DNA of 64,000 nt from Streptomyces sp. HmicA12. Its GTDB lineage: Bacteria > Actinomycetota > Actinomycetes > Streptomycetales > Streptomycetaceae. Both the position numbers and the translations under genes were made by a program. The stretch lies in contig NZ_KB891820.1 in assembly GCF_000373565.1 (NCBI RefSeq), positions 274,549-338,548 of the forward strand. Direction: 5' to 3'. The notes under the pieces are model-generated. The model worked only from the letters and a program-made list of their open reading frames with translations, ran no database searches and was not told the origin of the DNA. Positions 1 to 7,882 of the stretch are shown piece by piece (position 1 is the stretch's first letter; each line of letters starts with the position of its first letter).

Positions 1-44
1 CTGGTGTCCTGCCACCGAACCCGAACCATGCCAAAGTGGGGCCC

Positions 45-749
45 ATGACCCACGAGGACCAGAACCTGAGCGTGCCCTATGGAACCCCTGAGGCACCACG
101 CCTGGCCGTCCGCGGCGAAGCCCACCTCGAAGCCGACCCCGAACTCGCCCGCATCGGCATCACCGTCAACGCCCGCGGCACCGACCGCCGCGCAGCCCTC
201 GACGACCTCACCCACCGCAACACAGCCGTCCTCGACCTCGTGAAGACCTACGGCGACGCCGTCGACACACTCGAGACCGGCACCTTCACCCTCACCCCCG
301 AACTCACCAAACACGGCCGCGGCGAACGCGTCCGCACCTACCACGGCACCGTCCACCTCACCGCCGAACTCAACGACTTCACCGCACTCGGCGAACTCAC
401 CACCCGCCTCGCCGACCTCGAACTCACCCGCGTCGACGGCCCCTGGTGGTCCCTGCGCCCCACCTCGCCCGTCCACGCCGCAGCACGCCAACAAGCCGTC
501 CGCGAAGCCGTCCAACGCGCCCGCGAATACGCCGAAGCCCTCGGCACCACCCTCGCCGCCCTCGTCGAACTCGCCGACATCGGCGCCGAAGGCCGCACCG
601 CCCAGTTCGACCGCGCCATGGTCCGCACCTCCGCCGCATTCGCCGGCCCCGCCGACGACACCGCCCCCACCCTCGACCTCGAACCCGCACGCCAACACAT
701 CCACGCCGCCGTCAACGCCCGCTTCACCCTTCACCCCCCGACCCTCTGA
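45..749 (+). CDS. SIMPL (DUF541) domain protein
   Basis: The 234-residue product has the layout of the SIMPL/DUF541 family (YggE/BP26-like): a short N-terminal strand region reading LAVRGEAHLEADPELARI, a central segment of alternating strands and helices, and a C-terminal RFTLHPP strand. Family members assemble into oligomeric rings in other bacteria; no enzymatic activity is established. No signal peptide is visible, unlike the exported YggE type, so a cytoplasmic location is inferred. The ATG at 45 was preferred to an in-frame GTG nine bases upstream. The gene stands alone ahead of pyk, separated by about 175 bases. Family assignment is fairly secure; role unknown. Confidence 0.8.
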   Translation: MTHEDQNLSVPYGTPEAPRLAVRGEAHLEADPELARIGITVNARGTDRRAALDDLTHRNTAVLDLVKTYGDAVDTLETGTFTLTPELTKHGRGERVRTYHGTVHLTAELNDFTALGELTTRLADLELTRVDGPWWSLRPTSPVHAAARQQAVREAVQRAREYAEALGTTLAALVELADIGAEGRTAQFDRAMVRTSAAFAGPADDTAPTLDLEPARQHIHAAVNARFTLHPPTL

Positions 750-913
750 AGGGCCGCCGACGAGCCGCCGACGAGCCTCTGACACCCCTCCCGATTGCTC
801 ATCAGAGCGCAATGCCGCGCATATTCAAAACTTGGCGACTCTTGTCAATAGCCCTTCACGCAAAGCTCGTTGAGTAGTCATACCCATCCAATTCCCTACC
901 CGCCGGTAGGGCC

Positions 914-919
914 TAGGCT
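914..919 (+). promoter_or_regulatory. Candidate -10 hexamer TAGGCT for a leaderless pyk transcript
   Basis: TAGGCT lies six bases before the pyk ATG at 926, and there is no Shine-Dalgarno sequence in front of that ATG. This is the spacing of Streptomyces leaderless promoters, where transcription begins at or next to the start codon. No good -35 is present 17 bases further up, so this is a moderate call. Confidence 0.4.
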
Positions 920-925
920 CGAACC

Positions 926-2362
926 ATGCGCCGAGCAAAGATCGTCTGTACTTTGGGCCCCGCCACCGACTCGTACGAGCAGATCAAAGCACTCGTAGAA
1001 GCCGGAATGGACGTAGCCCGCCTCAACCTCAGCCACGGCACCTACGCCGAACACGAGGAGCGCTACCAGCGCGTGCGAAAGGCCTCCGACGAGACCGGCC
1101 GCAGCGTCGGCATCCTCGCCGACCTTCAAGGCCCGAAGATCCGCCTCGGCCGCTTCAGCGAAGGACCCGTACTCCTTGAACGCGGAGACGCGTTCACCAT
1201 CACCGTCGAAAACGGCATCCAAGGCGACCGCCAACGCTGCGGAACCACCTACAACGGCCTCGCCGAAGACGTCACCCCCGGCGAACGCATCCTCGTCGAC
1301 GACGGCAAAGTCAGCCTCCAAGTCACCGGAGTCGACGGCCCCCGCGTCCACACCCAAGTCGTCGAAGGCGGCATGGTCTCCGACCACAAGGGCCTCAACC
1401 TCCCCGGCGTCGCCGTCTCCGTCCCCGCCCTCAGCGACAAGGACGAAGCAGACCTCCGCTGGGCCCTGCGCACCGGAGCCGACATCATCGCGCTCTCCTT
1501 CGTACGCACCGGACGCGACATCGAAGACGTCCACCGCATCATGGACGAAGAAGGCCGCCGGCTCCCCGTCATCGCCAAGGTCGAAAAACCCCAAGCGGTC
1601 GACAACATCGAGGACATCGTCGCCGCATTCGACGGCATCATGGTCGCCCGCGGCGACCTCGGCGTCGAAATGCCCCTCGAACAAGTCCCGATCGTCCAGA
1701 AACGCGCCATCAAACTCGCCAAGCGCAACGCAAAACCCGTCATCGTCGCCACACAAATGCTCGACTCGATGATCGACAACTCCCGCCCGACAAGAGCCGA
1801 AGCCAGCGACGTCGCCAACGCCGTCATCGACGGCACCGACGCCGTCATGCTCTCCGGCGAAACCAGCGTCGGCAAATACCCCATCGAAACCGTCAAGGTC
1901 ATGGGCCGCATCGTCGAAGCCGCAGAAGAAGACATCCTCGCCAAAGGCCTCCCGCCCCTGACCGAACGCAACAAACCCCGCACCCAAGGCGGCGCCGTCG
2001 CCCGCGCAGCCGCCGAAATGGGCGACTTCCTCGGCGCCAAATTCCTCGTCGCCTTCACCCAGTCCGGCGACACCGTCAAACGCCTCTCCCGCTACCGCTC
2101 ACCCATCCCGCTCCTCGCCTTCACCCCCGAGTCCGCGACCCGCTCGCAACTCAACCTCACCTGGGGCGTCGAAACCTTCCTCGGCCCGCACGTCGACTCC
2201 ACCGACGCCATGGTCTCCCAGGTCGACGAAGAACTCCTCAAGATCGGCCGCTGCCAGAAGGGCGACATCGTCGTCATCACCGCCGGCTCCCCGCCCGGCG
2301 TCACCGGCTCCACAAACCTCGTACGCGTCCACCACATCGGCGAGGACGACAGCCCCAAGTAG
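926..2362 (+). CDS. pyk: Pyruvate kinase
   Basis: A full-length 478-residue type II pyruvate kinase, converting phosphoenolpyruvate and ADP to pyruvate and ATP at the end of glycolysis. Visible landmarks are the N-terminal KIVCTLGPATD, NLSHG near residue 35, GPKIRLG near 71, the catalytic-lysine region AKVEKPQA near 217, MVARGDLGVEMP near 240 and the signature run from TRAEASDVANAV to MLSGETSVGKYP near 290-320. The residues after about 350 form the usual C-terminal regulatory domain. The ATG lies directly behind a TAGGCT hexamer, suggesting a leaderless message. Streptomyces usually carry two pyk genes; which paralogue this is cannot be decided here. Confidence 0.97.
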   Translation: MRRAKIVCTLGPATDSYEQIKALVEAGMDVARLNLSHGTYAEHEERYQRVRKASDETGRSVGILADLQGPKIRLGRFSEGPVLLERGDAFTITVENGIQGDRQRCGTTYNGLAEDVTPGERILVDDGKVSLQVTGVDGPRVHTQVVEGGMVSDHKGLNLPGVAVSVPALSDKDEADLRWALRTGADIIALSFVRTGRDIEDVHRIMDEEGRRLPVIAKVEKPQAVDNIEDIVAAFDGIMVARGDLGVEMPLEQVPIVQKRAIKLAKRNAKPVIVATQMLDSMIDNSRPTRAEASDVANAVIDGTDAVMLSGETSVGKYPIETVKVMGRIVEAAEEDILAKGLPPLTERNKPRTQGGAVARAAAEMGDFLGAKFLVAFTQSGDTVKRLSRYRSPIPLLAFTPESATRSQLNLTWGVETFLGPHVDSTDAMVSQVDEELLKIGRCQKGDIVVITAGSPPGVTGSTNLVRVHHIGEDDSPK

Positions 2363-2382
2363 CCGGGTACACATCAATAGTT

Positions 2383-2417
2383 GAGGGCCGCACCCAGGCC
2401 GATGGGGTGCGGCCCTC
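2383..2417. terminator. Bidirectional hairpin terminator
   Basis: A 13-bp perfect stem (2383-2395 with 2405-2417) lies between the convergent ends of pyk and the alkylsulfatase gene and probably serves both. There is no strong U tract, as is usual in Streptomyces. Confidence 0.7.
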
Positions 2418-2427
2418 GTCCGCGTAC

Positions 2428-4374
2428 CTACGGGGTCACGATCGCGAAGTTCGGATCCGGCTTGTCGACCACAGCCAGCAACTTCGTCAACAGCGACGCA
2501 TCACCCTCGACCTTGATGTCCCCAAGCCCCTTGCCACCCAGCAGCGCCAGCAACTGCGCCTTGGACATGGTCAGCGTGACACCGGCACCACTGTCCGCCT
2601 CGTCATCACTCCTGTACGTCAACACGCCGTTCCGCACCGTCAAGTGGTACACCACACCCAACGCCGGGAAACTCCAGTCCATCCGCATCTTCAGGTCCCA
2701 CGCCTTCGGACCATCGATCCGGATCGCCACCGAATCGATGAGCTGATCGACACTCAGCGCCATCATCATCGTCGGACTCACCGTCGTCGACTCACCCGTC
2801 CTGACGCCACCGGTCAACTCCATGGCGCCCGTGAGATAGAAGTTCCGCCACACCGCGTTCTCCGACGCATAACCCAACTTGGTGTAGATCCCGGCCAGTT
2901 CGCGCCTCGCCACCTTGTTGTCCGGGTCGGCGAACACCACATGGTTGAGAAGAGTCGCCGCGAACCGCAGATCCCCGTCCCGCTCGAACCCCTTCGCCTT
3001 GGCGATCGTCGCCGTACGACCACCCAACGCCTTCACATACCGCTTCGCCTCATCAACCGGCGTGTGCTCCCAGAGATGAGCCGGGTTCGCATCGAACCAA
3101 CCCATGTACCGCTGGTAGATCCCCTTCACGTTGTGCGACAACGACCCGTAGTACCCACGGTTCGCCCACACCTCAAGAGCCGGCGGCAGCTTGATCTCCT
3201 CGGCGATCTCCTTACCGGTCATCCCGATGTTGATCATCCGAAGGGTCTGGTCGTGCATGTACGCGTACAAGTCCCGCTGCACGGCCAGTAGTTCAGTGAT
3301 TTCCTCGCCGCCCCACGTCGGCCAGTGATGCGACGCGAACGCCACATCGACACGACCGTCGAGAATGTCGATCGACTCGTTCAGATAGTGCGCCCACTCC
3401 CGCGCGTCACGCACCTGCGCACCACGCAACGTAATGATGTTGTGCATCGTGTGCGTCGCGTTCTCCGCCATGCACGCGGCCCGCAGATCCGGGAACACGA
3501 AGTTCATCTCGGCCGGAGCCTCGGTCCCCGGCGTCATCTGGAACTCGATCTTCACACCGTCGAACGTCTCGACCTGACCCGTCTTCGAGATGCTCCTGGT
3601 CGGCGGAATCAACCCGACAGAGCCGAGCGAGACATTCTGCCCCAGGCCACAACCGACCTGCCCCTTCGCCGACTTGGGCAGATGCGCGCCGTACATGTAC
3701 GACGACCGACGCGTCATCGCCGTACCCGCGTACACGTTCTCCGAGACCGCGTGCTCAAGGAACCCGTCCGGAGCGACCACGGGTACGTCCCCCGCCCCGC
3801 CCGGCAGCACCCCGTACGCGCCGCCGAAGTGATCCACGTGCGGGTGCGTGTAGAGGAGAGCGGTCACCTTCTTGTCGCCCCGGTTGTCCCGGTACAGCTT
3901 CAGCGCGGCCGCCGCCGTCTCCGCCGAGATCAGCGGGTCGATCACGATGATGCCCGTGTCACCCTCGACGATCGTCATGTTCGACAGGTCGAGCCCACGG
4001 ACCTGATAGATACGGTCCGTCACCTTGTACAGGCCCTGCTTGCTGACCAGTTGGGACTGCCGCCACAGGCTCTTGCTCGCGCTCTTCGGCGCGTCTCCCT
4101 TCAAGAAGCCGTAAGCGTCGTTGTCCCAGATCACCTTGCCGTCGGCGTTCTTCACGACACCCGGCGTCAGCGCCGCGATGAAGCCCTTGTCGGCGTTGGT
4201 GAAGTCCGCGGTGTCGTCGTAGTTCAAGTCGCCCTCGCCCGTCGCGCCGATGCCGTTCCCCGAGCCGCCGTCATGTCTCTCCGAGGCGACAGCGGACTCG
4301 GGGCTCACCGCCACGGCCGCGGCGGCGGCACCTGCCGCGGCGGCGACGAAGCTGCGCCGGTTGATGGGGCTCAT
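2428..4374 (-). CDS. Alkyl sulfatase (SdsA-like metallo-beta-lactamase-fold hydrolase), Tat-exported
   Basis: This 648-residue protein matches SdsA1/YjcS-type alkylsulfatases, which hydrolyse primary alkyl sulfates such as SDS to alcohol and sulfate. It begins with NRRSFVAAAAGAAAAA, a twin-arginine signal, so folded, metal-loaded export is likely. The zinc motif THPHVDHFGG lies near residue 176 with further ligands downstream (AENATHTMHN). A helical dimerisation domain follows, and the last 130 residues are an SCP2-like domain, as in the Pseudomonas enzyme. The start at 4374 was chosen because it places the RR motif near the N-terminus; an in-frame start at 4425 would add 17 residues. No sulfonate or sulfate transport genes are adjacent. 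Confidence 0.88.
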   Translation of the reverse strand: MSPINRRSFVAAAAGAAAAAVAVSPESAVASERHDGGSGNGIGATGEGDLNYDDTADFTNADKGFIAALTPGVVKNADGKVIWDNDAYGFLKGDAPKSASKSLWRQSQLVSKQGLYKVTDRIYQVRGLDLSNMTIVEGDTGIIVIDPLISAETAAAALKLYRDNRGDKKVTALLYTHPHVDHFGGAYGVLPGGAGDVPVVAPDGFLEHAVSENVYAGTAMTRRSSYMYGAHLPKSAKGQVGCGLGQNVSLGSVGLIPPTRSISKTGQVETFDGVKIEFQMTPGTEAPAEMNFVFPDLRAACMAENATHTMHNIITLRGAQVRDAREWAHYLNESIDILDGRVDVAFASHHWPTWGGEEITELLAVQRDLYAYMHDQTLRMINIGMTGKEIAEEIKLPPALEVWANRGYYGSLSHNVKGIYQRYMGWFDANPAHLWEHTPVDEAKRYVKALGGRTATIAKAKGFERDGDLRFAATLLNHVVFADPDNKVARRELAGIYTKLGYASENAVWRNFYLTGAMELTGGVRTGESTTVSPTMMMALSVDQLIDSVAIRIDGPKAWDLKMRMDWSFPALGVVYHLTVRNGVLTYRSDDEADSGAGVTLTMSKAQLLALLGGKGLGDIKVEGDASLLTKLLAVVDKPDPNFAIVTP

Positions 4375-4520
4375 GCGTACCTCTTCGGACGACGTGGGCG
4401 GGGTGGGTCTTGCGACCCTGAACATCGTCCGAGGCGGGAGGGGCGGTCAAGGCTTCCCGTGGATATTGGGGCAGGTCCCACGGGGTGGGTGGGGGTGATG
4501 TGACGGGTCATATTGCGGGG

Positions 4521-5291
4521 TCAGTGCTTGGGGCCCACGTGGAGGTCCATGAGGGCTACGGCTTCTTTGCGGGCGACTGAAATGTTGTGCTGATTGGCTT
4601 GCTTCCAGGCGACGCCGAGTTTGTCGAGGGTGTCGGTGTAGAGCCGCCGGACGTCCTCGGACTTGTTGGTGAAGAAATACCGGGGGTACTTGTAGCGCTT
4701 GCGCTCGCCGCCGATGACACGGGTCGTCCAGTTTGTGATGCGGCAGCCGTCCGAGTGGATCAGGCCCCGGATGAACTCCCACGGGTAGGCGTCGACGATC
4801 TCCTGTTGCCATGGTTCGAGGGCAATCTTGCGGTTGTGCTTCTTGCCGGGGCCGTGCTGGGGGAAGAGGCAGGGCCAGTGGCGGCTGTATCCGACGACTG
4901 AGACGTATCCGACGGCTTGGACGCGATAGGACTTCTTGACCGGGTTGATCGCCGTCAAGGCGGCAGCGCATGCGTCGATGAGGCCGGGATAGGCGTCGGC
5001 GCACGCAATCCTGAGGTAGAAGCCAGATCGCATTCCCGGGCTGATGCAGCCGTCGCCGAGATAGAGACCCAGGAGGTAGCTGTACGCCGCCTCGTCGGTC
5101 GGCAGCCCGGGGGCCGGTGCGCATCTGACGCAGGGCGGTACGTGACCCTGCATCCGGGGGAGCGGCTCGATACGTGTCTGCCAGGCGCGGATCGCTGCGC
5201 GTGAGACCCCGGTTTCCTTGCTGACCGAGTTCAGGCTGCGTCCCTGGGCGACCAGCGCCAACGCTCGCTCGCGCGTGCTCATGTCGTACAT
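4521..5291 (-). CDS. HTH protein with two LAGLIDADG-type motifs
   Basis: The 256-residue protein has a small helix-turn-helix at residues 4-40 (VSKETGVSRAAIRAWQ), a CVRC pair at 54-57, and two LAGLIDADG-like helices, YLLGLYLGDGCIS at 72-84 and FIRGLIHSDGCRI at 173-185, about 100 residues apart. That is the arrangement of a monomeric double-motif homing endonuclease or a regulator derived from one. Each motif keeps an acidic residue (GD, SD) at the metal-binding position. It is a free-standing gene, not inside an intron or intein, and lies just downstream of a CAA tRNA on the same strand. Similar proteins in streptomycetes are usually labelled transcriptional regulators; I know of no proven function. 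Start uncertain (5291 or 5282). Confidence 0.75.
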   Translation of the reverse strand: MYDMSTRERALALVAQGRSLNSVSKETGVSRAAIRAWQTRIEPLPRMQGHVPPCVRCAPAPGLPTDEAAYSYLLGLYLGDGCISPGMRSGFYLRIACADAYPGLIDACAAALTAINPVKKSYRVQAVGYVSVVGYSRHWPCLFPQHGPGKKHNRKIALEPWQQEIVDAYPWEFIRGLIHSDGCRITNWTTRVIGGERKRYKYPRYFFTNKSEDVRRLYTDTLDKLGVAWKQANQHNISVARKEAVALMDLHVGPKH

Positions 5292-5328
5292 GTGGGCAGC
5301 CTGGGAGATTGCGCGGCGCGACGCGCAG

Positions 5329-5365
5329 CAAAAAGCGGATGTTCACGAGAACGTGAGCATCCGCT
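5329..5365 (-). terminator. Intrinsic terminator of the tRNA transcript
   Basis: Read on the minus strand, two 14-base arms (5365-5352 and 5347-5334) pair around a four-base loop with one two-base internal mismatch, and are followed by five T residues. It sits 33 bases after the tRNA 3' end and 38 bases before the LAGLIDADG gene, so it should end the tRNA transcript. Confidence 0.8.
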
Positions 5366-5375
5366 ATGGGTGATC

Positions 5376-5489
5376 AACCTTCGATTCGAAGGAAAAGTGC
5401 CCCGAGTCGGACTCGAACCGACACTGTATGGGTTTTGAATCCATTGCCTGCTGCCAATTGGGCTACCGGGGCTCGCGGAATCGAAGGTT
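5376..5489. repeat. 12-bp inverted repeat flanking the tRNA gene
   Basis: AACCTTCGATTC (5376-5387) and GAATCGAAGGTT (5478-5489) are exact reverse complements that bracket the tRNA almost symmetrically (10 bases from its 3' end, 5 from its 5' end). The left arm also forms a small hairpin of its own (CCTTCGA/TCGAAGG). Pairing of the long arms would extend the acceptor stem of the precursor, which could guide end processing. Confidence 0.75.
5398..5472 (-). tRNA. tRNA with anticodon CAA (Leu by code), class I shape
   Basis: A 75-nt cloverleaf on the minus strand: acceptor GCCCCGG/UCGGGGC, D arm GCCC..AGGC with loop AAUUGGCAGC, anticodon stem AUGGA/CCCAU (one A-C mismatch at 31-39), loop UUCAAAA giving anticodon CAA, a five-base variable loop, T arm GUCGG/CCGAC and discriminator A. 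CCA is not encoded. CAA would read UUG leucine codons, but bacterial tRNA-Leu normally has a long variable arm, which is absent. The D loop resembles bacterial tRNA-Gln. Identity is therefore uncertain although the gene looks intact. Confidence 0.85.
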
Positions 5490-5578
5490 AACCCTGACCC
5501 GCTGCCCGACCACCATACCGCAGCTAGGTAGGCTCTTGGGAGCAGTACCCCCGCCCTGCATAACCAAGGAGCGCCCCC

Positions 5579-6235
5579 GTGACCGCCCCCGAGTCGCCCC
5601 AGCCCGCCGACGCCGTCGACGACGACAAGTCGCACGTCCCGCCGCTGACGACCCGTGTCGTCATCGCCGAGGACGAGGCCCTGATCCGCCTCGACCTCAA
5701 AGAGATGCTCGAGGAAGAGGGCTACTCCGTCGTGGGCGAGGCCGGCGACGGTGAGCAGGCCATTGAGCTGGCCCGTGAGCACAGGCCCGACCTGGTGATC
5801 CTCGATGTGAAGATGCCGAAGATGGACGGCATCAGTGCGGCGGAGAAGATCGCCGAGGAGTCGATCGCTCCGGTGCTGATGCTGACGGCGTTCTCGCAGC
5901 GTGACCTCGTTGAGCGGGCGCGGGATGCCGGTGCGATGGCGTACCTGGTGAAGCCGTTCAGCAAGAGTGATGTCGTGCCGGCGATCGAGATGGCCGTCTC
6001 GCGGTTCACGGAGCTGAAGACGCTGGAGAAGGAGGTCGCGGACCTCACTCAGCGTCTGGAGACGCGGAAGCTGGTGGACCGGGCGAAGTCGATTCTGCAG
6101 ACGGAGTACGGGCTGACGGAGCCGGCGGCGTTCCGCTGGATTCAGAAGACGTCGATGGACCGTCGGCTGTCGATGCAGCAGGTGGCCGAGGCGGTCATCG
6201 AGGACGCCGAGGAGAAGAAGGCGTCGAAGGGCTGA
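5579..6235 (+). CDS. ANTAR-domain response regulator (PdtaR-like)
   Basis: The 218-residue protein has a receiver domain at 25-140 with acidic pocket E31-D32, phospho-acceptor D76 (LVILDVKMPKMDG), T103 and K125 (VKPF), then a coiled linker and an ANTAR domain at about 151-207 (LETRKLVDRAKSILQ...LSMQQVAEAV). ANTAR proteins bind paired RNA hexaloops and relieve termination; the Mycobacterium homologue PdtaR works with the kinase PdtaS. The GTG start at 5579 has AAGGAG at a good distance. No histidine kinase gene is adjacent, so the partner is encoded elsewhere. Confidence in family is high; RNA targets are unknown. Confidence 0.92.
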   Translation: MTAPESPQPADAVDDDKSHVPPLTTRVVIAEDEALIRLDLKEMLEEEGYSVVGEAGDGEQAIELAREHRPDLVILDVKMPKMDGISAAEKIAEESIAPVLMLTAFSQRDLVERARDAGAMAYLVKPFSKSDVVPAIEMAVSRFTELKTLEKEVADLTQRLETRKLVDRAKSILQTEYGLTEPAAFRWIQKTSMDRRLSMQQVAEAVIEDAEEKKASKG

Positions 6236-6252
6236 TCAAGCCCTTCCGTCGG

Positions 6253-6303
6253 TACGTGAATGAGGCCCGCGTCCCCATCAGGGGCGCGGGCCTCATTCAC
6301 GTA
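6253..6303. terminator. Bidirectional terminator between convergent genes
   Basis: A 19-bp perfect stem (6253-6271 with 6285-6303) with further pairing CCCC/GGGG inside the loop lies between the end of the response regulator and the end of livF. Confidence 0.85.
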
Positions 6304-6308
6304 TGGGC

Positions 6309-7025
6309 TCAGTCTTCGCCGAGGTAGGCCTTGCGGACGGATTCGTCGTGGAGGAGGTCTTGGCCGCTGCCGGACAGGACGATGGAGCCGACTTCCATGA
6401 CGTGGCCCTGGTCGGCCAGGGAGAGCGCGGCCTGGGCGTTCTGTTCGACGAGGAGGATGGTCGTGCCCTGGGACTTGAGCTCTGCGATGGTGGCCATGAT
6501 CTTCTGCATCATGATCGGGGAGAGGCCCATGGAGGGTTCGTCGAGCATGAGGAGTTTGGGCTGGGACATGAGGGCCCGGCCCATGGCGAGCATTTGTTGT
6601 TCGCCGCCGGAGAGGGTGCCTGCTGCCTGCTTCCTTCGTTCGCCCAGGATGGGGAAGAGGTCGTAGGCGCGCTGCATGTCCTTTTCGATGCCTGCGACGT
6701 CTTTGCGGAGGAATGCGCCGAGTTGGAGGTTTTCCGCGATGGACAGGCGGGGGAAGATGCGTCGGCCTTCGGGGGAGTGGGCGAGGCCCATGGCGACGAT
6801 CTTGTGGGCGGGGACGGAGGTCAGGGGCTTGCCGCCGAAGGTGATCTTGCCGCTGAGTGGTTTGAGCAGGCCCGAGAGGGTGCGCAGGGTCGTGGTCTTG
6901 CCGGCGCCGTTGGTGCCGATGAGGGTGACGACCTGTCCTTCTTCGACGCTGAAGGTGATGCCTTTGACGGCTTCGATCTTGCCGTAGGCGACCTTGAGGT
7001 CTTCGACCTCGAGCAGTGCGGTCAC
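6309..7025 (-). CDS. livF: Branched-chain amino acid ABC transporter ATP-binding protein LivF
   Basis: The 238-residue ATPase has Walker A GTNGAGKTTT, signature LSGGEQQMLAMGRALM, Walker B LLMLDEPSMGLSP and the H-loop TTILLVEQNA. The short length and SMGLSP after Walker B fit LivF rather than LivG. It is the last gene of the minus-strand liv operon. Its GTG start overlaps the livG stop codon in a GTGA arrangement, indicating coupled translation. LivF and LivG drive import of leucine, isoleucine and valine, or related substrates, through the LivH-LivM channel. Confidence 0.93.
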   Translation of the reverse strand: MTALLEVEDLKVAYGKIEAVKGITFSVEEGQVVTLIGTNGAGKTTTLRTLSGLLKPLSGKITFGGKPLTSVPAHKIVAMGLAHSPEGRRIFPRLSIAENLQLGAFLRKDVAGIEKDMQRAYDLFPILGERRKQAAGTLSGGEQQMLAMGRALMSQPKLLMLDEPSMGLSPIMMQKIMATIAELKSQGTTILLVEQNAQAALSLADQGHVMEVGSIVLSGSGQDLLHDESVRKAYLGED

Positions 7026-7882
7026 TGGGCGTCCCTTTCCGCGGTGGTGCCGGCGGCCTGGGCTTCTGCCGCTTGTACGTCTTCGATGGCGGCGTCTTCG
7101 GGGGCGCCTTCGAAGGGGGTGCCGAGGTAGGCGGCGATGACGCGTTCGTCGCCCTGGACGACGTCGCTGGTGCCTTCGACGAGTTTTTCGCCTTGGACGA
7201 GGACGGCGACGCGGTCGCAGAGGTTGAAGATGAAGCGCATGTCGTGCTCGATGACGAGGACGGCGATGCCCTTGTCGCGGATGGCGAAGACGAGTTCTTC
7301 GGTGGCGCGGGTTTCTTGGGGGTTCATGCCGGCGGTGGGCTCGTCGAGGAGGAGCAGGCCGGGTTCGCTGGCCATGGCGCGCGCGATTTCCAGCTTGCGC
7401 TGTTCTCCGTAGGGGAGGTTGCGGGCGAGGTGGTCGCGTTTGTGGTCGAGGCCGATGAACTGGAGGAGTTCCATGGCGCGTTCTTCGGACTGGCGCTCGG
7501 CTTTGCGGAAGCCGGGGCCGCGCAGGAGGGCGGACCAGAGGCCTTCTTTGGTGCGGGTGTGGCGGCCGACGAGGACGTTTTCCAGGACGGTCATGTTGGC
7601 GAAGAGCCGGATGTTCTGGAAGGTGCGGGCGATGCCGGCCTGGGTGACGAGATGGGGCTTGGGTGGGAGGACGGTGCCTTTGTAGGCGACGCGGCCTTCG
7701 GTGGGGACGTAGAGGCCGGTGAGGCAGTTGAAGAAGGTGGTTTTGCCTGCGCCGTTGGGGCCGATGAGGCCGACGATCTCTCCGGTGTTGACGGTGAGGT
7801 CGACGGAGCGGACGGCGGTGAGGCCGCCGAAGCGCATGGTGACGCCGCTTGCTTCGAGGACGGTGTTGGTCATGGTGGTCAC
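7022..7882 (-). CDS. livG: Branched-chain amino acid ABC transporter ATP-binding protein LivG
   Basis: The ATPase has Walker A GPNGAGKTTFFN, a LivG-type signature LPYGEQRKLEIARAM, Walker B LLLLDEPTAGMNP and H-loop VLVIEHDMRF. It carries a C-terminal extension of about 25 residues rich in Ala and Glu. Translation can begin at the GTG at 7882, which overlaps the livM stop as GTGA, or at an ATG three codons later (7873) starting MTNTVLEASG. The same dual-start sequence occurs at the livM junction. A much longer open frame continues upstream through livM but is arginine/proline-rich and is not coding. Confidence 0.93.
   Translation of the reverse strand: MTTMTNTVLEASGVTMRFGGLTAVRSVDLTVNTGEIVGLIGPNGAGKTTFFNCLTGLYVPTEGRVAYKGTVLPPKPHLVTQAGIARTFQNIRLFANMTVLENVLVGRHTRTKEGLWSALLRGPGFRKAERQSEERAMELLQFIGLDHKRDHLARNLPYGEQRKLEIARAMASEPGLLLLDEPTAGMNPQETRATEELVFAIRDKGIAVLVIEHDMRFIFNLCDRVAVLVQGEKLVEGTSDVVQGDERVIAAYLGTPFEGAPEDAAIEDVQAAEAQAAGTTAERDAQ

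Noticed and set aside
926..2362. Antisense open frames opposite pyk, including a 363-codon one
   Set aside because: Low-complexity Asp/Ala/Gly/Phe composition typical of the reverse reading of high-GC genes.
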